Shown here: positions 9,511 through 21,505 of the stretch, in pieces
Numbering within the stretch: position 1 is the first letter of the stretch
Layout: the number at the start of each line of letters is the position of its first letter
From: Vibrio pomeroyi
Lineage (GTDB): Bacteria; Pseudomonadota; Gammaproteobacteria; Enterobacterales; Vibrionaceae
Reading direction: 5' to 3'
DNA length: 64,000 nucleotides
Assembly (NCBI RefSeq): GCF_024347595.1
Contig: NZ_AP025507.1
Location: 1,959,720-2,023,719 of the forward strand
Notes under the pieces: generated by a model
What the model saw: only the letters and a program-made list of their open reading frames with translations
Database searches by the model: none
Told to the model about the DNA's origin: nothing
Program-made: the position numbers and the translations under genes

Positions 9511-9894
9511 GTGAAACAGATCATTGCCACTGAACAAGCACCTGCAGCTATCGGCCCTTACTCACAAGGTACGTCTTACGGCGACATGGTTTATACATCA
9601 GGCCAATTACCTCTCGTTCCAGAAACCATGCAGTTTGTTGAGGGCGGCATCAAAGAGCAGGCTCGTCAGTCTCTAGAAAACTTAAAAGCGGTATTAGAAG
9701 CGAGTAATGCGGGACTGGACACTGTGCTTAAGACAACCTGCTTCCTATCAGACATGGAGAACTTCGTAGCCTTCAACGAAGTGTACACAGAAGTGTTTGG
9801 TACAGAGAACGCACCTGCTCGTTCTTGTGTTGAAGCTGCAAGATTACCAAAAGACGCATTGGTTGAAGTTGAAGCCATCGCATACAAGAAATAA
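9511..9894 (+). CDS. RidA-family imine/enamine deaminase
   Basis: 127 residues, the usual RidA length. Family features are IGPYSQG near the start, YTSGQLPL, and the C-terminal ARSCVEAARLPKDALVEVEAIA, which contains the arginine that binds the carboxylate of the imino acid. RidA hydrolyses 2-aminoacrylate and related imines, by-products of PLP enzymes acting on serine or cysteine. The start is GTG preceded by TAGGAG at good spacing. It sits between the regulator and the cystine importer, which suggests protection from 2-aminoacrylate when imported cystine is broken down. Confidence 0.92.
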   Translation: MKQIIATEQAPAAIGPYSQGTSYGDMVYTSGQLPLVPETMQFVEGGIKEQARQSLENLKAVLEASNAGLDTVLKTTCFLSDMENFVAFNEVYTEVFGTENAPARSCVEAARLPKDALVEVEAIAYKK

Positions 9895-9931
9895 CCGACT
9901 TAGTTATTAATGGGTATCATAGGAGATTCTC

Positions 9932-11338
9932 ATGAGCGTTTCATTTATTGGATTAAGCATACTGTTCTTTGGGTTCTACGCACTGCTCTCGAACTTCAAA
10001 AAACAAAAGAAAAGTTTTAACTTCCGCGTACTGAGTGCGCTTGCTGCTGGCTTACTGTTCGGTGGCGCGATTCAACTTGTTTTCGGCGTCGGTAACGTTG
10101 CGACATCTGGCTTCGCTGAACTGATTTCAGTGTTCGGTAAAGGCTACATCAAACTTCTACAAATGATCGTTATCCCGCTCGTATTCGTGGCGATGATCTC
10201 TTCGATCATGAACGTTGAAGGCGGCGGCGCGTTATCTCGTATCGCACCAAAAATCATCGGTATTCTACTTTTCACTTGTGCAATCTCAGCAGCCGTTGGT
10301 ATCGCAAGTATTTACCTATTTGGTATCGATGCGAACGCACTAGTAAGCACAATTGGCACAAACAGTGCGATTGAAGCTCGCGGTGATTCACTGGTAGCAA
10401 CACAAGATGCAATGGCGAGCAGTGGCCTGTCTGGTATGGCTCTGTCTATCATTCCAACCAACATCTTCGACATGCTAACGGGCTCTCAACGTACTTCTAC
10501 ACTATCGACTGTACTGTTCGGCATGTTCCTAGGCTACTGTATCCTACAAGTGAAAAACCGTAAGCCTGAAAAAGTGCAAAACTTCGTTGATTTCATCAAC
10601 TCTGCAAAAGAAGTGGTGCTGTCAATGGTTCGTGAAATCCTGAAGCTAACGCCTTACGGTGTGTTCGCTCTGATGACCACGTTCATGATGACGAATGACC
10701 TATTCGCACTGGCTGAAATGGGCCGCTTCCTTCTAGCAAGCTACGTAGCAATCGGCGTGATGTTCGGCATTCACTTCGTGATGGTGTCAATGTTCGGCCT
10801 GTCTCCTGCTAAGTTCATGAAGAAAATCTGGCCAGTATTAGTATTCGGCTTCGGTTCTCGTTCGAGCATGGCGGCTATCCCACTAAACGTTGAAACACAA
10901 ACTCAACGCCTAGGTGTAGACGAAGAAACAGCAAACATGTCAGCGACATTCGGTACCAGTATCGGTCAGAACGGTTGCGCAGGCATCTACCCAGCAATGC
11001 TAGCAATCATGGCAGCACAAGTGATGGGCATGCCAGTTGACCTAGGCTTCATCCTACAACTGATTGCTGTTATCGCGATTGCTTCATTCGGTATCGCTGG
11101 TGTGGGTGGTGGAGCAACGTTCGCAGCGGTAGCGGTACTGACCATCATGGGCCTAGACATCACAGTAGTAGCGATTCTGGTGTCTATCGAAGCGCTAATT
11201 GACATGGCTCGTACAGCGCTAAACATCTCAGGCTCTATGCTGTCTGGTGTTCTAACAGCTAAGAAGAACGGCTCGCTAAACACAGAACAATACGACGCTG
11301 ACGTAACAGCGACAGTATCAAAAGAAGCAGCAGTATAA
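9932..11338 (+). CDS. tcyP: L-cystine:cation symporter of the TcyP/YdjN type
   Basis: 468 residues in the dicarboxylate/amino-acid:cation symporter (DAACS) family. The N-terminal hydrophobic helix followed by FKKQKKSFNFRVLSALAAGLLFG is typical of TcyP. Re-entrant hairpin motifs include SSIMNVEGGG, FGFGSRSSMAAIPLN and SIGQNGCAGIYPA, and the C-terminal GIAGVGGGATFAAVAVL. It imports cystine and related disulfides across the inner membrane. ATAGGAG precedes ATG 9932. It is 37 bp after RidA and probably co-transcribed with it. Confidence 0.88.
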   Translation: MSVSFIGLSILFFGFYALLSNFKKQKKSFNFRVLSALAAGLLFGGAIQLVFGVGNVATSGFAELISVFGKGYIKLLQMIVIPLVFVAMISSIMNVEGGGALSRIAPKIIGILLFTCAISAAVGIASIYLFGIDANALVSTIGTNSAIEARGDSLVATQDAMASSGLSGMALSIIPTNIFDMLTGSQRTSTLSTVLFGMFLGYCILQVKNRKPEKVQNFVDFINSAKEVVLSMVREILKLTPYGVFALMTTFMMTNDLFALAEMGRFLLASYVAIGVMFGIHFVMVSMFGLSPAKFMKKIWPVLVFGFGSRSSMAAIPLNVETQTQRLGVDEETANMSATFGTSIGQNGCAGIYPAMLAIMAAQVMGMPVDLGFILQLIAVIAIASFGIAGVGGGATFAAVAVLTIMGLDITVVAILVSIEALIDMARTALNISGSMLSGVLTAKKNGSLNTEQYDADVTATVSKEAAV

Positions 11339-11354
11339 TTCTCAAACTTAATTA

Positions 11355-11385
11355 AGGGCACTCCACGTGAGTGCTCTTCTGTTTT
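11355..11385 (+). terminator. weak terminator or attenuator after tcyP
   Basis: Stem GGCACTC / GAGTGCTC with a CACGT loop followed by a T-rich stretch interrupted by CTG. It probably reduces read-through into the flavoprotein gene without stopping it completely. Confidence 0.5.
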
Positions 11386-11415
11386 TCCTGAGTTCAGGTT
11401 ATTTAGGTAGTAAAT

Positions 11416-12738
11416 ATGAAAGTTGTTGTTATAGGCGGTAGCGCCGCTGGTATGAGTTTCGCAGCAAAGTACAAACGTAATCAACCATCAGACGAAGTCA
11501 TCGTTTTAGATAAACGTAGCTACATCTCTTTTGGAGCATGTGGTCTACCCTACTTTGCAGGTGGCATGTTTGATGACACCGAACGAATGATTTCTCGCAC
11601 GCCAGAACAAGCCATTAAATCTGGCTTGGATGTACGTGTAGAAACAGAAATGGTGTCGTTCGACCGCACTGAAAAGCAAATTACGGTACGTCACCAAAAT
11701 GAAGAAAGCGTCATCAATTACGATATGTTGGTCATTGCAACAGGTGCGCGACCAATCGTTCCATCATTCGGTGAATTCAATCCAGAACACGTATACACAC
11801 TAACCAGCATGGAAGATGGCTTGGCGGTTAAGGAAGCGCTAAAGGATAATAACAAGCAGCGTGTATGTGTTATTGGGGCTGGCTTTATCGGCCTGGAAGT
11901 ATTCGATGCGGCGCACGGCTTAGACAAACACGTGACGATCATAGAACGTGAACAGCACATTATGAGCCGTCAGTTCAGCCCTGAGATCATTGAAGTCGTT
12001 GAAGGTGCGATTCGAGAATCCGGTGCTGACCTTAAAACCGGTTGTAGCGTGTCTGCTATTCGCGATGCTGAGCTAGGTGGTTACATCGTTGAAACTGATA
12101 ACGGCAACGTAGAAGCCGATGTCGTGATCCTGTCACTCGGTTTCAAACCAAATACTGAAGCATTCGAACTGCCAAAAGCTGCAAACGGCGCATTACTTGT
12201 GAATGAATTTGGTGCTTCTGAAGACGCTTACATCCACGCTGTCGGTGACTGTGCAGTGGTTCATCACATGGCATTAGGTAAACCGGTTTATGTTCCTCTA
12301 GCAACCACAGCCAACAAGCAAGCGCGTATGATGGCGGACAAGCTAGCAGGTAAAGATACCTATATGTCAGGCTTCTTAGGTTCGTCTTGCTTGAAAGTGC
12401 TCGACTACGAATTAGCCTGCACTGGCGTAAATGAACTTCTGGCGAAAGAACACAACTTGGATGTGAAAGTATCAACGATTTCAGATAAGAACCAAACGGA
12501 TTACTACCCAGGCCAAGAAGACATCAAGGTTAAACTGCTTTACCACCCAGAGACTAACGTTCTACTTGGTGGCGAGATCGTGGGTAAGAAAGGGGCAGTA
12601 GGTCGTATTAACGCTCTAGCTGTTGCCATCACCGCAAAAATGACAACTCAACAGTTAGGCTACATGGACTTCTGTTATGCCCCTCCTTTTTCACGGACTT
12701 GGGATGCGCTAAACGTGGCAGGTAACGTCGCTAAATAG
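11416..12738 (+). CDS. CoA-disulfide reductase-like FAD/NAD(P) oxidoreductase
   Basis: 440 residues. The N-terminal FAD-binding GGSAAGMSFA, the redox-cysteine motif SFGACGLPYFAGG (Cys42, matching the single active-site Cys of CoA-disulfide reductase and NADH oxidase), the NAD(P) site VCVIGAGFIGLE and the FAD motif VGDCAVV are all present, followed by the dimerisation domain. Family members reduce CoA disulfide, persulfides or polysulfide, or oxidise NADH. It lies directly after the cystine importer, so reduction of a disulfide generated during cystine use is the likely role. The exact substrate is not readable. Confidence 0.85.
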   Translation: MKVVVIGGSAAGMSFAAKYKRNQPSDEVIVLDKRSYISFGACGLPYFAGGMFDDTERMISRTPEQAIKSGLDVRVETEMVSFDRTEKQITVRHQNEESVINYDMLVIATGARPIVPSFGEFNPEHVYTLTSMEDGLAVKEALKDNNKQRVCVIGAGFIGLEVFDAAHGLDKHVTIIEREQHIMSRQFSPEIIEVVEGAIRESGADLKTGCSVSAIRDAELGGYIVETDNGNVEADVVILSLGFKPNTEAFELPKAANGALLVNEFGASEDAYIHAVGDCAVVHHMALGKPVYVPLATTANKQARMMADKLAGKDTYMSGFLGSSCLKVLDYELACTGVNELLAKEHNLDVKVSTISDKNQTDYYPGQEDIKVKLLYHPETNVLLGGEIVGKKGAVGRINALAVAITAKMTTQQLGYMDFCYAPPFSRTWDALNVAGNVAK

Positions 12739-12774
12739 GCCTTGCTAGTCGCAGGACATACAACTAAAACATCA

Positions 12775-12804
12775 AAGCAGAGCCTGAGCGCTCTGCTTTT
12801 TAAT
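12775..12804 (+). terminator. terminator of the cystine/thiol cluster
   Basis: Stem AGCAGAG / CTCTGCT with a short loop and a T-run, ~40 bp after the stop codon at 12738. Confidence 0.8.
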
Positions 12805-12888
12805 ACCTAAACTCTACATAACCTAAAGCAGAATAAGATAACGACGTATCTAATAGTATTTGAGCTTTCTTTTGCCAAATTCAAGACG

Positions 12889-12921
12889 AAAAAAAGCCCG
12901 CTGATTTCTCAGCGGGCTTTC
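12889..12921 (-). terminator. terminator of the rRNA operon and tRNA-Ser
   Basis: Perfect stem AGCCCGCTGA / TCAGCGGGCT with the T-run on the minus strand, just past the tRNA-Ser 3' end. It closes the long minus-strand rRNA transcript. Confidence 0.85.
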
Positions 12922-12927
12922 TAATGG

Positions 12928-13018
12928 TGGTGGAGGGATAGGGATTTGAACCCTAGAACCGCTATTAACGGTTGCCGGTTTTCAAGACCGGTGCTTTCGA
13001 CCACTCAGCCATCCCTCC
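12928..13018 (-). tRNA. tRNA-Ser (anticodon UGA)
   Basis: 91 nt including encoded CCA. Acceptor GGAGGGA pairs with TCCCTCC, the anticodon loop reads CTTGAAA (UGA), there is a long variable arm (AACCGTTAATAGCGGTT), and the T-loop is GTTCAAATC. It lies 84 bp after the 5S gene and before the operon terminator, so it is probably a distal gene of the rRNA operon. Confidence 0.96.
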
Positions 13019-13102
13019 AACAAATTGTTACTAAAATCAGTCTTACTTGTATGCTGTTTCTAGTTTTGCTTTCAGTTTTTTAAAACTGAAAACGTAAAGT
13101 AA

Positions 13103-13220
13103 GTCTGGCGATGTCCTACTCTCACATGGGGAAGCCCCACACTACCATCGGCGCTATTGTGTTTCACTTCTGAGTTCGGCATGGAATCAGGTGGGTCCAC
13201 AATGCTATGGTCGCCAAGCA
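13103..13220 (-). rRNA. rrf: 5S ribosomal RNA
   Basis: About 118 nt in the minus orientation, beginning TGCTTGGCGACC and ending near CATCGCCAGAC, with the conserved CCGAACTCAGAAGTGAAA segment. Ends are approximate to a few bases. Confidence 0.95.
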
Positions 13221-13346
13221 AATTTTGCTTTTACTTTCAGCTTTTTTAAAAACTGAAGGCAAAATAATCTGGAAAACTGTATTTAAAAGTCTCTTCAAAC
13301 TCATTCAAGGTCTGTCTTTGAGTCCACAAAACCCCTTGGGTGTTGT

Positions 13347-16238
<2,892 letters not shown>

Positions 16239-16486
16239 ATACAACCCGAAAGGGTCTTGTGTATGGCAACTAACCAAGGTTTTTGGTTGTCATTAAGAAG
16301 GGTTAATTCTCAATGACTGTTTGCCGGACTCAATGTGAATCAAACTAAGTTTGATTCGAATACAAGACACTTGAATGTGTTTGTTGTGTTTATACCGTTC
16401 TTATTAAATAAGAGCAGATAAACATTGAGAACTTTTAAATTTGATTGAATTACTCGTAAGTAAATCAATCAGTCAGCTTTCCAAAT

Positions 16487-16498
16487 TGTTAAAGAGCA
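16487..16498 (-). promoter_or_regulatory. boxA antitermination site in the 16S-23S spacer
   Basis: The minus strand reads TGCTCTTTAACA, identical to the E. coli rrn boxA consensus, about 250 bp before the 23S 5' end. Confidence 0.85.
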
Positions 16499-16564
16499 AG
16501 AGTTTTTCAAGTTTTAAACTTTCAAAACCATTTTTAAAAACTCTCCGAGGAGAATGCTTAAAGA

Positions 16565-16640
16565 TGGTGGGCGATACCGGGCTCGAACCAGTGACCCCCT
16601 GCTTGTAAGGCAGGTGCTCTCCCAACTGAGCTAATCGCCC
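16565..16640 (-). tRNA. tRNA-Val (anticodon UAC), copy 2 in transcript order
   Basis: 76 nt with CCA; acceptor GGGCGAT, anticodon loop CTTACAA, T-loop GTTCGAGCC. Identical in sequence to the other tRNA-Val gene at 16810-16885. It is the last tRNA before 23S. Confidence 0.96.
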
Positions 16641-16708
16641 ATGATAGTTTCTTTTGTCTTCACTTTTTAAAAAGTGAAAATAAAAGCCATCCTTACATGG
16701 AGAAAGAA

Positions 16709-16784
16709 TGGTGGAGCTATGCGGGATCGAACCGCAGACCTCCTGCGTGCAAGGCAGGCGCTCTCCCAGCTGAGCTATAGCCCC
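16709..16784 (-). tRNA. tRNA-Ala (anticodon UGC)
   Basis: 76 nt with CCA; acceptor GGGGCTA, anticodon loop TTGCACG (UGC), T-loop GTTCGATCC. It lies between the two identical tRNA-Val genes. Confidence 0.96.
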
Positions 16785-16792
16785 ATATTTTT

Positions 16793-16810
16793 ATTTCCTT
16801 GGGAGGAAAT
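16793..16810 (-). repeat. spacer hairpin between tRNA-Val copy 1 and tRNA-Ala (repeat copy A)
   Basis: ATTTCC / GGAAAT stem with a six-base loop. The same 18 bases recur at 16894-16911, and both copies sit immediately before the next tRNA 3' end within 25-bp spacers. Possible processing hairpin or duplication scar. Confidence 0.6.
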
Positions 16811-16885
16811 GGTGGGCGATACCGGGCTCGAACCAGTGACCCCCTGCTTGTAAGGCAGGTGCTCTCCCAACTGAGCTAATCGCCC
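16810..16885 (-). tRNA. tRNA-Val (anticodon UAC), copy 1 in transcript order
   Basis: 76 nt with CCA and identical to the tRNA-Val at 16565-16640. It lies between tRNA-Lys and tRNA-Ala. Confidence 0.96.
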
Positions 16886-16893
16886 CAAATTTT

Positions 16894-16911
16894 ATTTCCT
16901 TGGGAGGAAAT
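16894..16911 (-). repeat. spacer hairpin between tRNA-Lys and tRNA-Val (repeat copy B)
   Basis: Same 18-base hairpin as at 16793-16810, in a spacer of the same 25-bp length. Confidence 0.6.
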
Positions 16912-16986
16912 GGTGGGTCGTGCAGGATTCGAACCTGCGACCAATTGATTAAAAGTCAACTGCTCTACCAACTGAGCTAACGACCC
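16911..16986 (-). tRNA. tRNA-Lys (anticodon UUU)
   Basis: 76 nt with CCA; acceptor GGGTCGT, anticodon loop CTTTTAA, T-loop GTTCGAATC. Only 2 bp separate it from tRNA-Glu. Confidence 0.96.
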
Positions 16987-16988
16987 AA

Positions 16989-17064
16989 TGGTATCCCGTA
17001 GGGGAGTCGAACCCCTGTTACCGCCGTGAAAGGGCGGTGTCCTAGGCCTCTAGACGAACGGGAC
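16989..17064 (-). tRNA. tRNA-Glu (anticodon UUC)
   Basis: 76 nt with CCA; acceptor GTCCCGT, anticodon loop CTTTCAC, T-loop GTTCGACTC. It is the first tRNA after 16S in the transcript. Confidence 0.96.
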
Positions 17065-17188
17065 ACTGCTAATTTATCTCCACTTTAAAAAGTAGAAACA
17101 AACTTCGAAGAACCTTGGGAGTTCTTCTTCTCTTTACTTTTCTAAACCTAATCAATCTGTGTGGACACTTATCGTGAATATCTTCGTA

Positions 17189-18743
<1,555 letters not shown>

Positions 18744-19017
18744 AAAGTTTTGATTACCTAAATTAATAGGTGTGACTCAACGAATACTGACTTCAAAACT
18801 AATATTCATTCGCCTATTCGAAAATAAACAAAGAACATGTAATTCTAAAGCTATTACCATTCCAACAGAATGATAATGAATTGACTGTGCCAAGTCCTAA
18901 GACTTGATTGGTCACTCAGTTCATTGAAATCAATTTGTTACCGTAGTAACTGCCATTCCTGAGAATGACGTTTTGATATTCATCAACGAGTGCCCACACA
19001 GATTGATAGGTTTAAAT

Positions 19018-19028
19018 TGTTAAAGAGC
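19018..19028 (-). promoter_or_regulatory. boxA antitermination site in the rrn leader
   Basis: The minus strand reads GCTCTTTAACA between the P2 promoter and 16S, matching the boxA consensus and repeating the spacer copy at 16487. Confidence 0.85.
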
Positions 19029-19080
19029 TTTGCTTATCGAAACTTTCTTTTTACAAAGAAACCCTTGAAAGCGGACGTGA

Positions 19081-19108
19081 ATTCTAGCGATTTAATCTTA
19101 AGTGTCAA
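19081..19108 (-). promoter_or_regulatory. rrn P2 promoter
   Basis: On the minus strand TTGACA (19108-19103), 16-bp spacer, TAGAAT (19086-19081). It is about 120 bp downstream of P1 in transcript direction, the usual rrn tandem arrangement. Confidence 0.8.
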
Positions 19109-19196
19109 ACACTTTTTAAAATTAATTTCTTTCGAACTTTCCGTCTTACTGATTACTGCTGAAGCCTTGTGGCGTCTGCCGTGTCAGTGAGGCGGC

Positions 19197-19224
19197 ATTA
19201 TAGAGATCATCGAAAACATGGCAA
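19197..19224 (-). promoter_or_regulatory. rrn P1 promoter
   Basis: On the minus strand TTGCCA (19224-19219), 16-bp spacer, TATAAT (19202-19197), followed by a GC-rich GCCGCC discriminator. An A/T-rich UP-like tract lies directly upstream (about 19228-19260). The 16-bp spacing and GC discriminator are hallmarks of growth-rate- and ppGpp-responsive rrn promoters. Confidence 0.85.
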
Positions 19225-19325
19225 CCCCTTTTTTGATAAAAATTCAAAAAACTTGCTTAACTGGCTACTTTTACGTCAAAAGGTTCTTTCGTAGCTCAAA
19301 GCTCATACAATAATGGGTGTATTAC

Positions 19326-19850
19326 TTAAAACTTTGCGATTAGATCTTTCGAAAAAGCCTCTATATCTAGCTCAATACTCCATTTCTCACTCAGTTCTAG
19401 GATGTTATCTAGCGATTGTTGAACTGTTTTTATCGTCAATGTGTTGTTGTCTAGGTCGTATACCTGTTTTTGCGTGGTGTAATAGAAGTAAAGGACGGTC
19501 AGTGCGTCTCGGTCTCCTTGCTCAGCTTTGGGTTGAATACGCTTGAGCTTGCGATAGATTTGATTATGGATTTGTTTAAGGTTCCACACATAAAGTGCTT
19601 CTTTGAAGTAGTCATGCCCTTTTACACGACTCGCGATAAATGCATTCAATGCAACTGATAAGATCACACCTAATACATTCAAGTGGAAATTACCTGTCGA
19701 TTCGCCAGCGATTGATTGTCCTGAACCGAATAGGTCAATCAGTATGGTTCCGAATACAATAGCGAACACGGCGAGTGAACCAACCAACGAAACCAACAGC
19801 AGGTTCATCTTCTTTCTGTATTCTTCTTTATTGATCTTCTGTAACTTCAT
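19326..19850 (-). CDS. DUF3087-family membrane protein
   Basis: 174 residues, recognised as the DUF3087 family, which is common in Vibrio and relatives. Two hydrophobic segments (LLLVSLVGSLAVFAIVFGTILIDLF and LNVLGVILSVALNAFIASRV) are followed by a charged helical cytoplasmic tail. GGAAG lies before the ATG. It sits upstream of the rrn promoters on the same strand and is not functionally linked to them. Function unknown. Confidence 0.75.
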   Translation of the reverse strand: MKLQKINKEEYRKKMNLLLVSLVGSLAVFAIVFGTILIDLFGSGQSIAGESTGNFHLNVLGVILSVALNAFIASRVKGHDYFKEALYVWNLKQIHNQIYRKLKRIQPKAEQGDRDALTVLYFYYTTQKQVYDLDNNTLTIKTVQQSLDNILELSEKWSIELDIEAFSKDLIAKF

Positions 19851-20060
19851 CGACTACTTCCTTCTGCAAGCCACCTAATAATTTGCGCATACTATCTACG
19901 TAAACATTGGGTCGCTTCAACCCTTACCATCTTGTAATGTGGTCATTCTCTATTTAATACGTAGAGTTCTTCTGGCTGGCGCTATACGCAACTCTATTTG
20001 ACTTCATTAATAGAAAAGAGTTACATACCGCCACAATTTTGGTTATTCATCAATTCATGT

Positions 20061-20085
20061 TGATAAAGCCCGTTTCGCTTTATCA
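20061..20085 (+). promoter_or_regulatory. perfect hairpin in the leader of the TrmY-like gene
   Basis: TGATAAAG and CTTTATCA form an 8-bp perfect stem with a 9-base loop, ending 21 bp before the start codon, close to where ribosomes load. There is no T-run, so it is not a terminator. Confidence 0.4.
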
Positions 20086-20106
20086 CATACTGACAAGGTA
20101 CATTCC

Positions 20107-20706
20107 ATGCGTTCATTTGTATTACGCGCTCGCGCAGCCCCTACAGAGAGCAAACTTATCTTAGAAGGTGTTGGGCAAGATGCTCATACTGAGATTCTGG
20201 CTCATACTCTGATGAACACGATCTTCGTTGCTCAATCTCACCGTGAGAATGTCACCGTACACCTTGTATTAGAAAGTACTAAAGACTTTTCACGTACGAT
20301 TACATTTGATTCAAACGAGATCACCAACATTGGTGGCTTCCATGAGTCTGCATTGTTATCAGCGGTAGTAAGAGCGGTTGACGCATCTCAAGGTATGACA
20401 AAAGAGCAGACTTGTCAGGTTGAACCGGGCATCATGGTTCGTACTATGAGTTTTGAAAAGCTGTTAAAAGAGCTAGCTGAAGACCACCAGCTGTACATGA
20501 TGGATAAGAAAGGTGACTTTATCCGTGATGCAGAGATTGCTGAAAACCCATGTTTCCTTCTAACTGACCACATCCCTATGCCGAAGAAGAGCTACAACAG
20601 CTTAAAGCGTCTGGGAACAGAGAAAATCAGTTTAGGTCCGAACATGTTGTTCGCTTCTCAGTGTGTGGTGTTGATCAACAATGAGCTTGATATTCGCGGT
20701 TTCTAA
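20107..20706 (+). CDS. TrmY-like SPOUT methyltransferase (DUF358/COG1901)
   Basis: 199 residues resembling archaeal TrmY, which methylates N1 of pseudouridine at tRNA position 54. Visible features are MRSFVLRARAAPT at the start, TFDSNEITNIGGFHESALLSAVVRA, the C-terminal FLLTDHIPMPK and ISLGPNMLFASQCVVLINNELD, which forms the SAM-binding trefoil knot. In bacteria position 54 is normally ribothymidine, so the substrate of bacterial members is uncertain. The gene is monocistronic with a structured leader and its own terminator. Confidence 0.8.
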   Translation: MRSFVLRARAAPTESKLILEGVGQDAHTEILAHTLMNTIFVAQSHRENVTVHLVLESTKDFSRTITFDSNEITNIGGFHESALLSAVVRAVDASQGMTKEQTCQVEPGIMVRTMSFEKLLKELAEDHQLYMMDKKGDFIRDAEIAENPCFLLTDHIPMPKKSYNSLKRLGTEKISLGPNMLFASQCVVLINNELDIRGF

Positions 20707-20745
20707 CTCGAAAGACACAATGACATTTAACACAACACAGTGAAC

Positions 20746-20777
20746 AAAGCCCGGTTATTCGCCGGGCTTTTGATTTT
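20746..20777 (+). terminator. terminator of the TrmY-like gene
   Basis: Stem AAAGCCCGG / CCGGGCTTT with a T-rich tail, about 40 bp after the stop. Confidence 0.85.
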
Positions 20778-20821
20778 TTGGATGCAGAGAATCACTTCTA
20801 GTTTATCGCTAGCTTGACCCG

Positions 20822-21124
20822 TCACATCAGATCTCGCATTAACGTCTCATATTGTTCCGACACCAATACCACCAGATGATTAAGCTCTTTTGCATCTTCC
20901 TCTGCCAATAAAAGTTGCCAATCTGTCTGTTGACCACTTTCATCTCGTCCAAGCACTTTCGTCTTCCCTTTTTCAGCTTCAAAAGACAAATGGTTAAAGT
21001 CTGTATCATGATGTTCATGAGACTCTAAAATCTCAAACTCTAAATTTCCGGTTGGCTTTACTTGAATGTGGGCATGAAAATGTTGCTGATTCTGTAACTC
21101 ATATTCCCTATGTATTGCGAACAT
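20822..21124 (-). CDS. hypothetical 100-residue cytoplasmic protein
   Basis: It starts MFAIHREYEL after a very strong AGGAGGGAG ribosome site. It is acidic and His-rich in the middle (ESHEHHDTDFNHLSFEAEKGK), with no signal peptide or membrane segment. I do not recognise the family. The good ribosome site and amino-acid composition support a real gene. Confidence 0.65.
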   Translation of the reverse strand: MFAIHREYELQNQQHFHAHIQVKPTGNLEFEILESHEHHDTDFNHLSFEAEKGKTKVLGRDESGQQTDWQLLLAEEDAKELNHLVVLVSEQYETLMRDLM

Positions 21125-21242
21125 ACTCCCTCCTATAACCTCAATCTAAGCTCGTAAGCGATCTGCTATAAATTACCCGTTATTCATAGGTTTCCCCTGA
21201 ACAGCAAGTATCTATACAAAGTGTAGGCTTCAGATTTCGGTA

Positions 21243-21437
21243 CTAGAGCAAAATCAGCCTGCTGTTTGATACTAGACAAAATAGCGTTGAGTATTGTGAC
21301 ACTTCGATTGATCTTTCTTGACGGGTATAACCGATCTCAGGAGTCCAATAAAACTGACCAAACAACCAATTTATAAAACTTGCGCTTCGTTCCATTTCTA
21401 CTGCCTGTTGGTCTGACCTTTGCGAATAAATAGACAT
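21243..21437 (-). CDS. possible small protein, 64 residues
   Basis: ATG follows GGAGAG at a 4-base distance. The product (MSIYSQRSDQQAVEMERSAS...) matches nothing I recognise and has no clear domain. It is divergent from the 21506 hydrolase. It may be real, a remnant or chance. The rest of 21125-21505 holds no other coding evidence. Confidence 0.25.
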   Translation of the reverse strand: MSIYSQRSDQQAVEMERSASFINWLFGQFYWTPEIGYTRQERSIEVSQYSTLFCLVSNSRLILL

Positions 21438-21505
21438 TTCTCTCCAACCTTTTGATTCGACAGTTATACTTCCGATAAATCCGGTGAATTAATTTAAGGG
21501 AATGT

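Noticed and set aside
10987..11484. 165-codon minus-strand ORF
   Set aside because: Antisense to tcyP and the following gene; Ala/Thr/Ser-rich shadow of membrane-protein codons.
12143..12475. 110-codon minus-strand ORF
   Set aside because: Antisense to the flavoprotein gene, no start signals.
19326..20706. DUF3087 and TrmY-like genes as part of the rRNA operon
   Set aside because: The rrn P1/P2 promoters lie downstream of DUF3087 in transcript direction, and TrmY-like is on the other strand.
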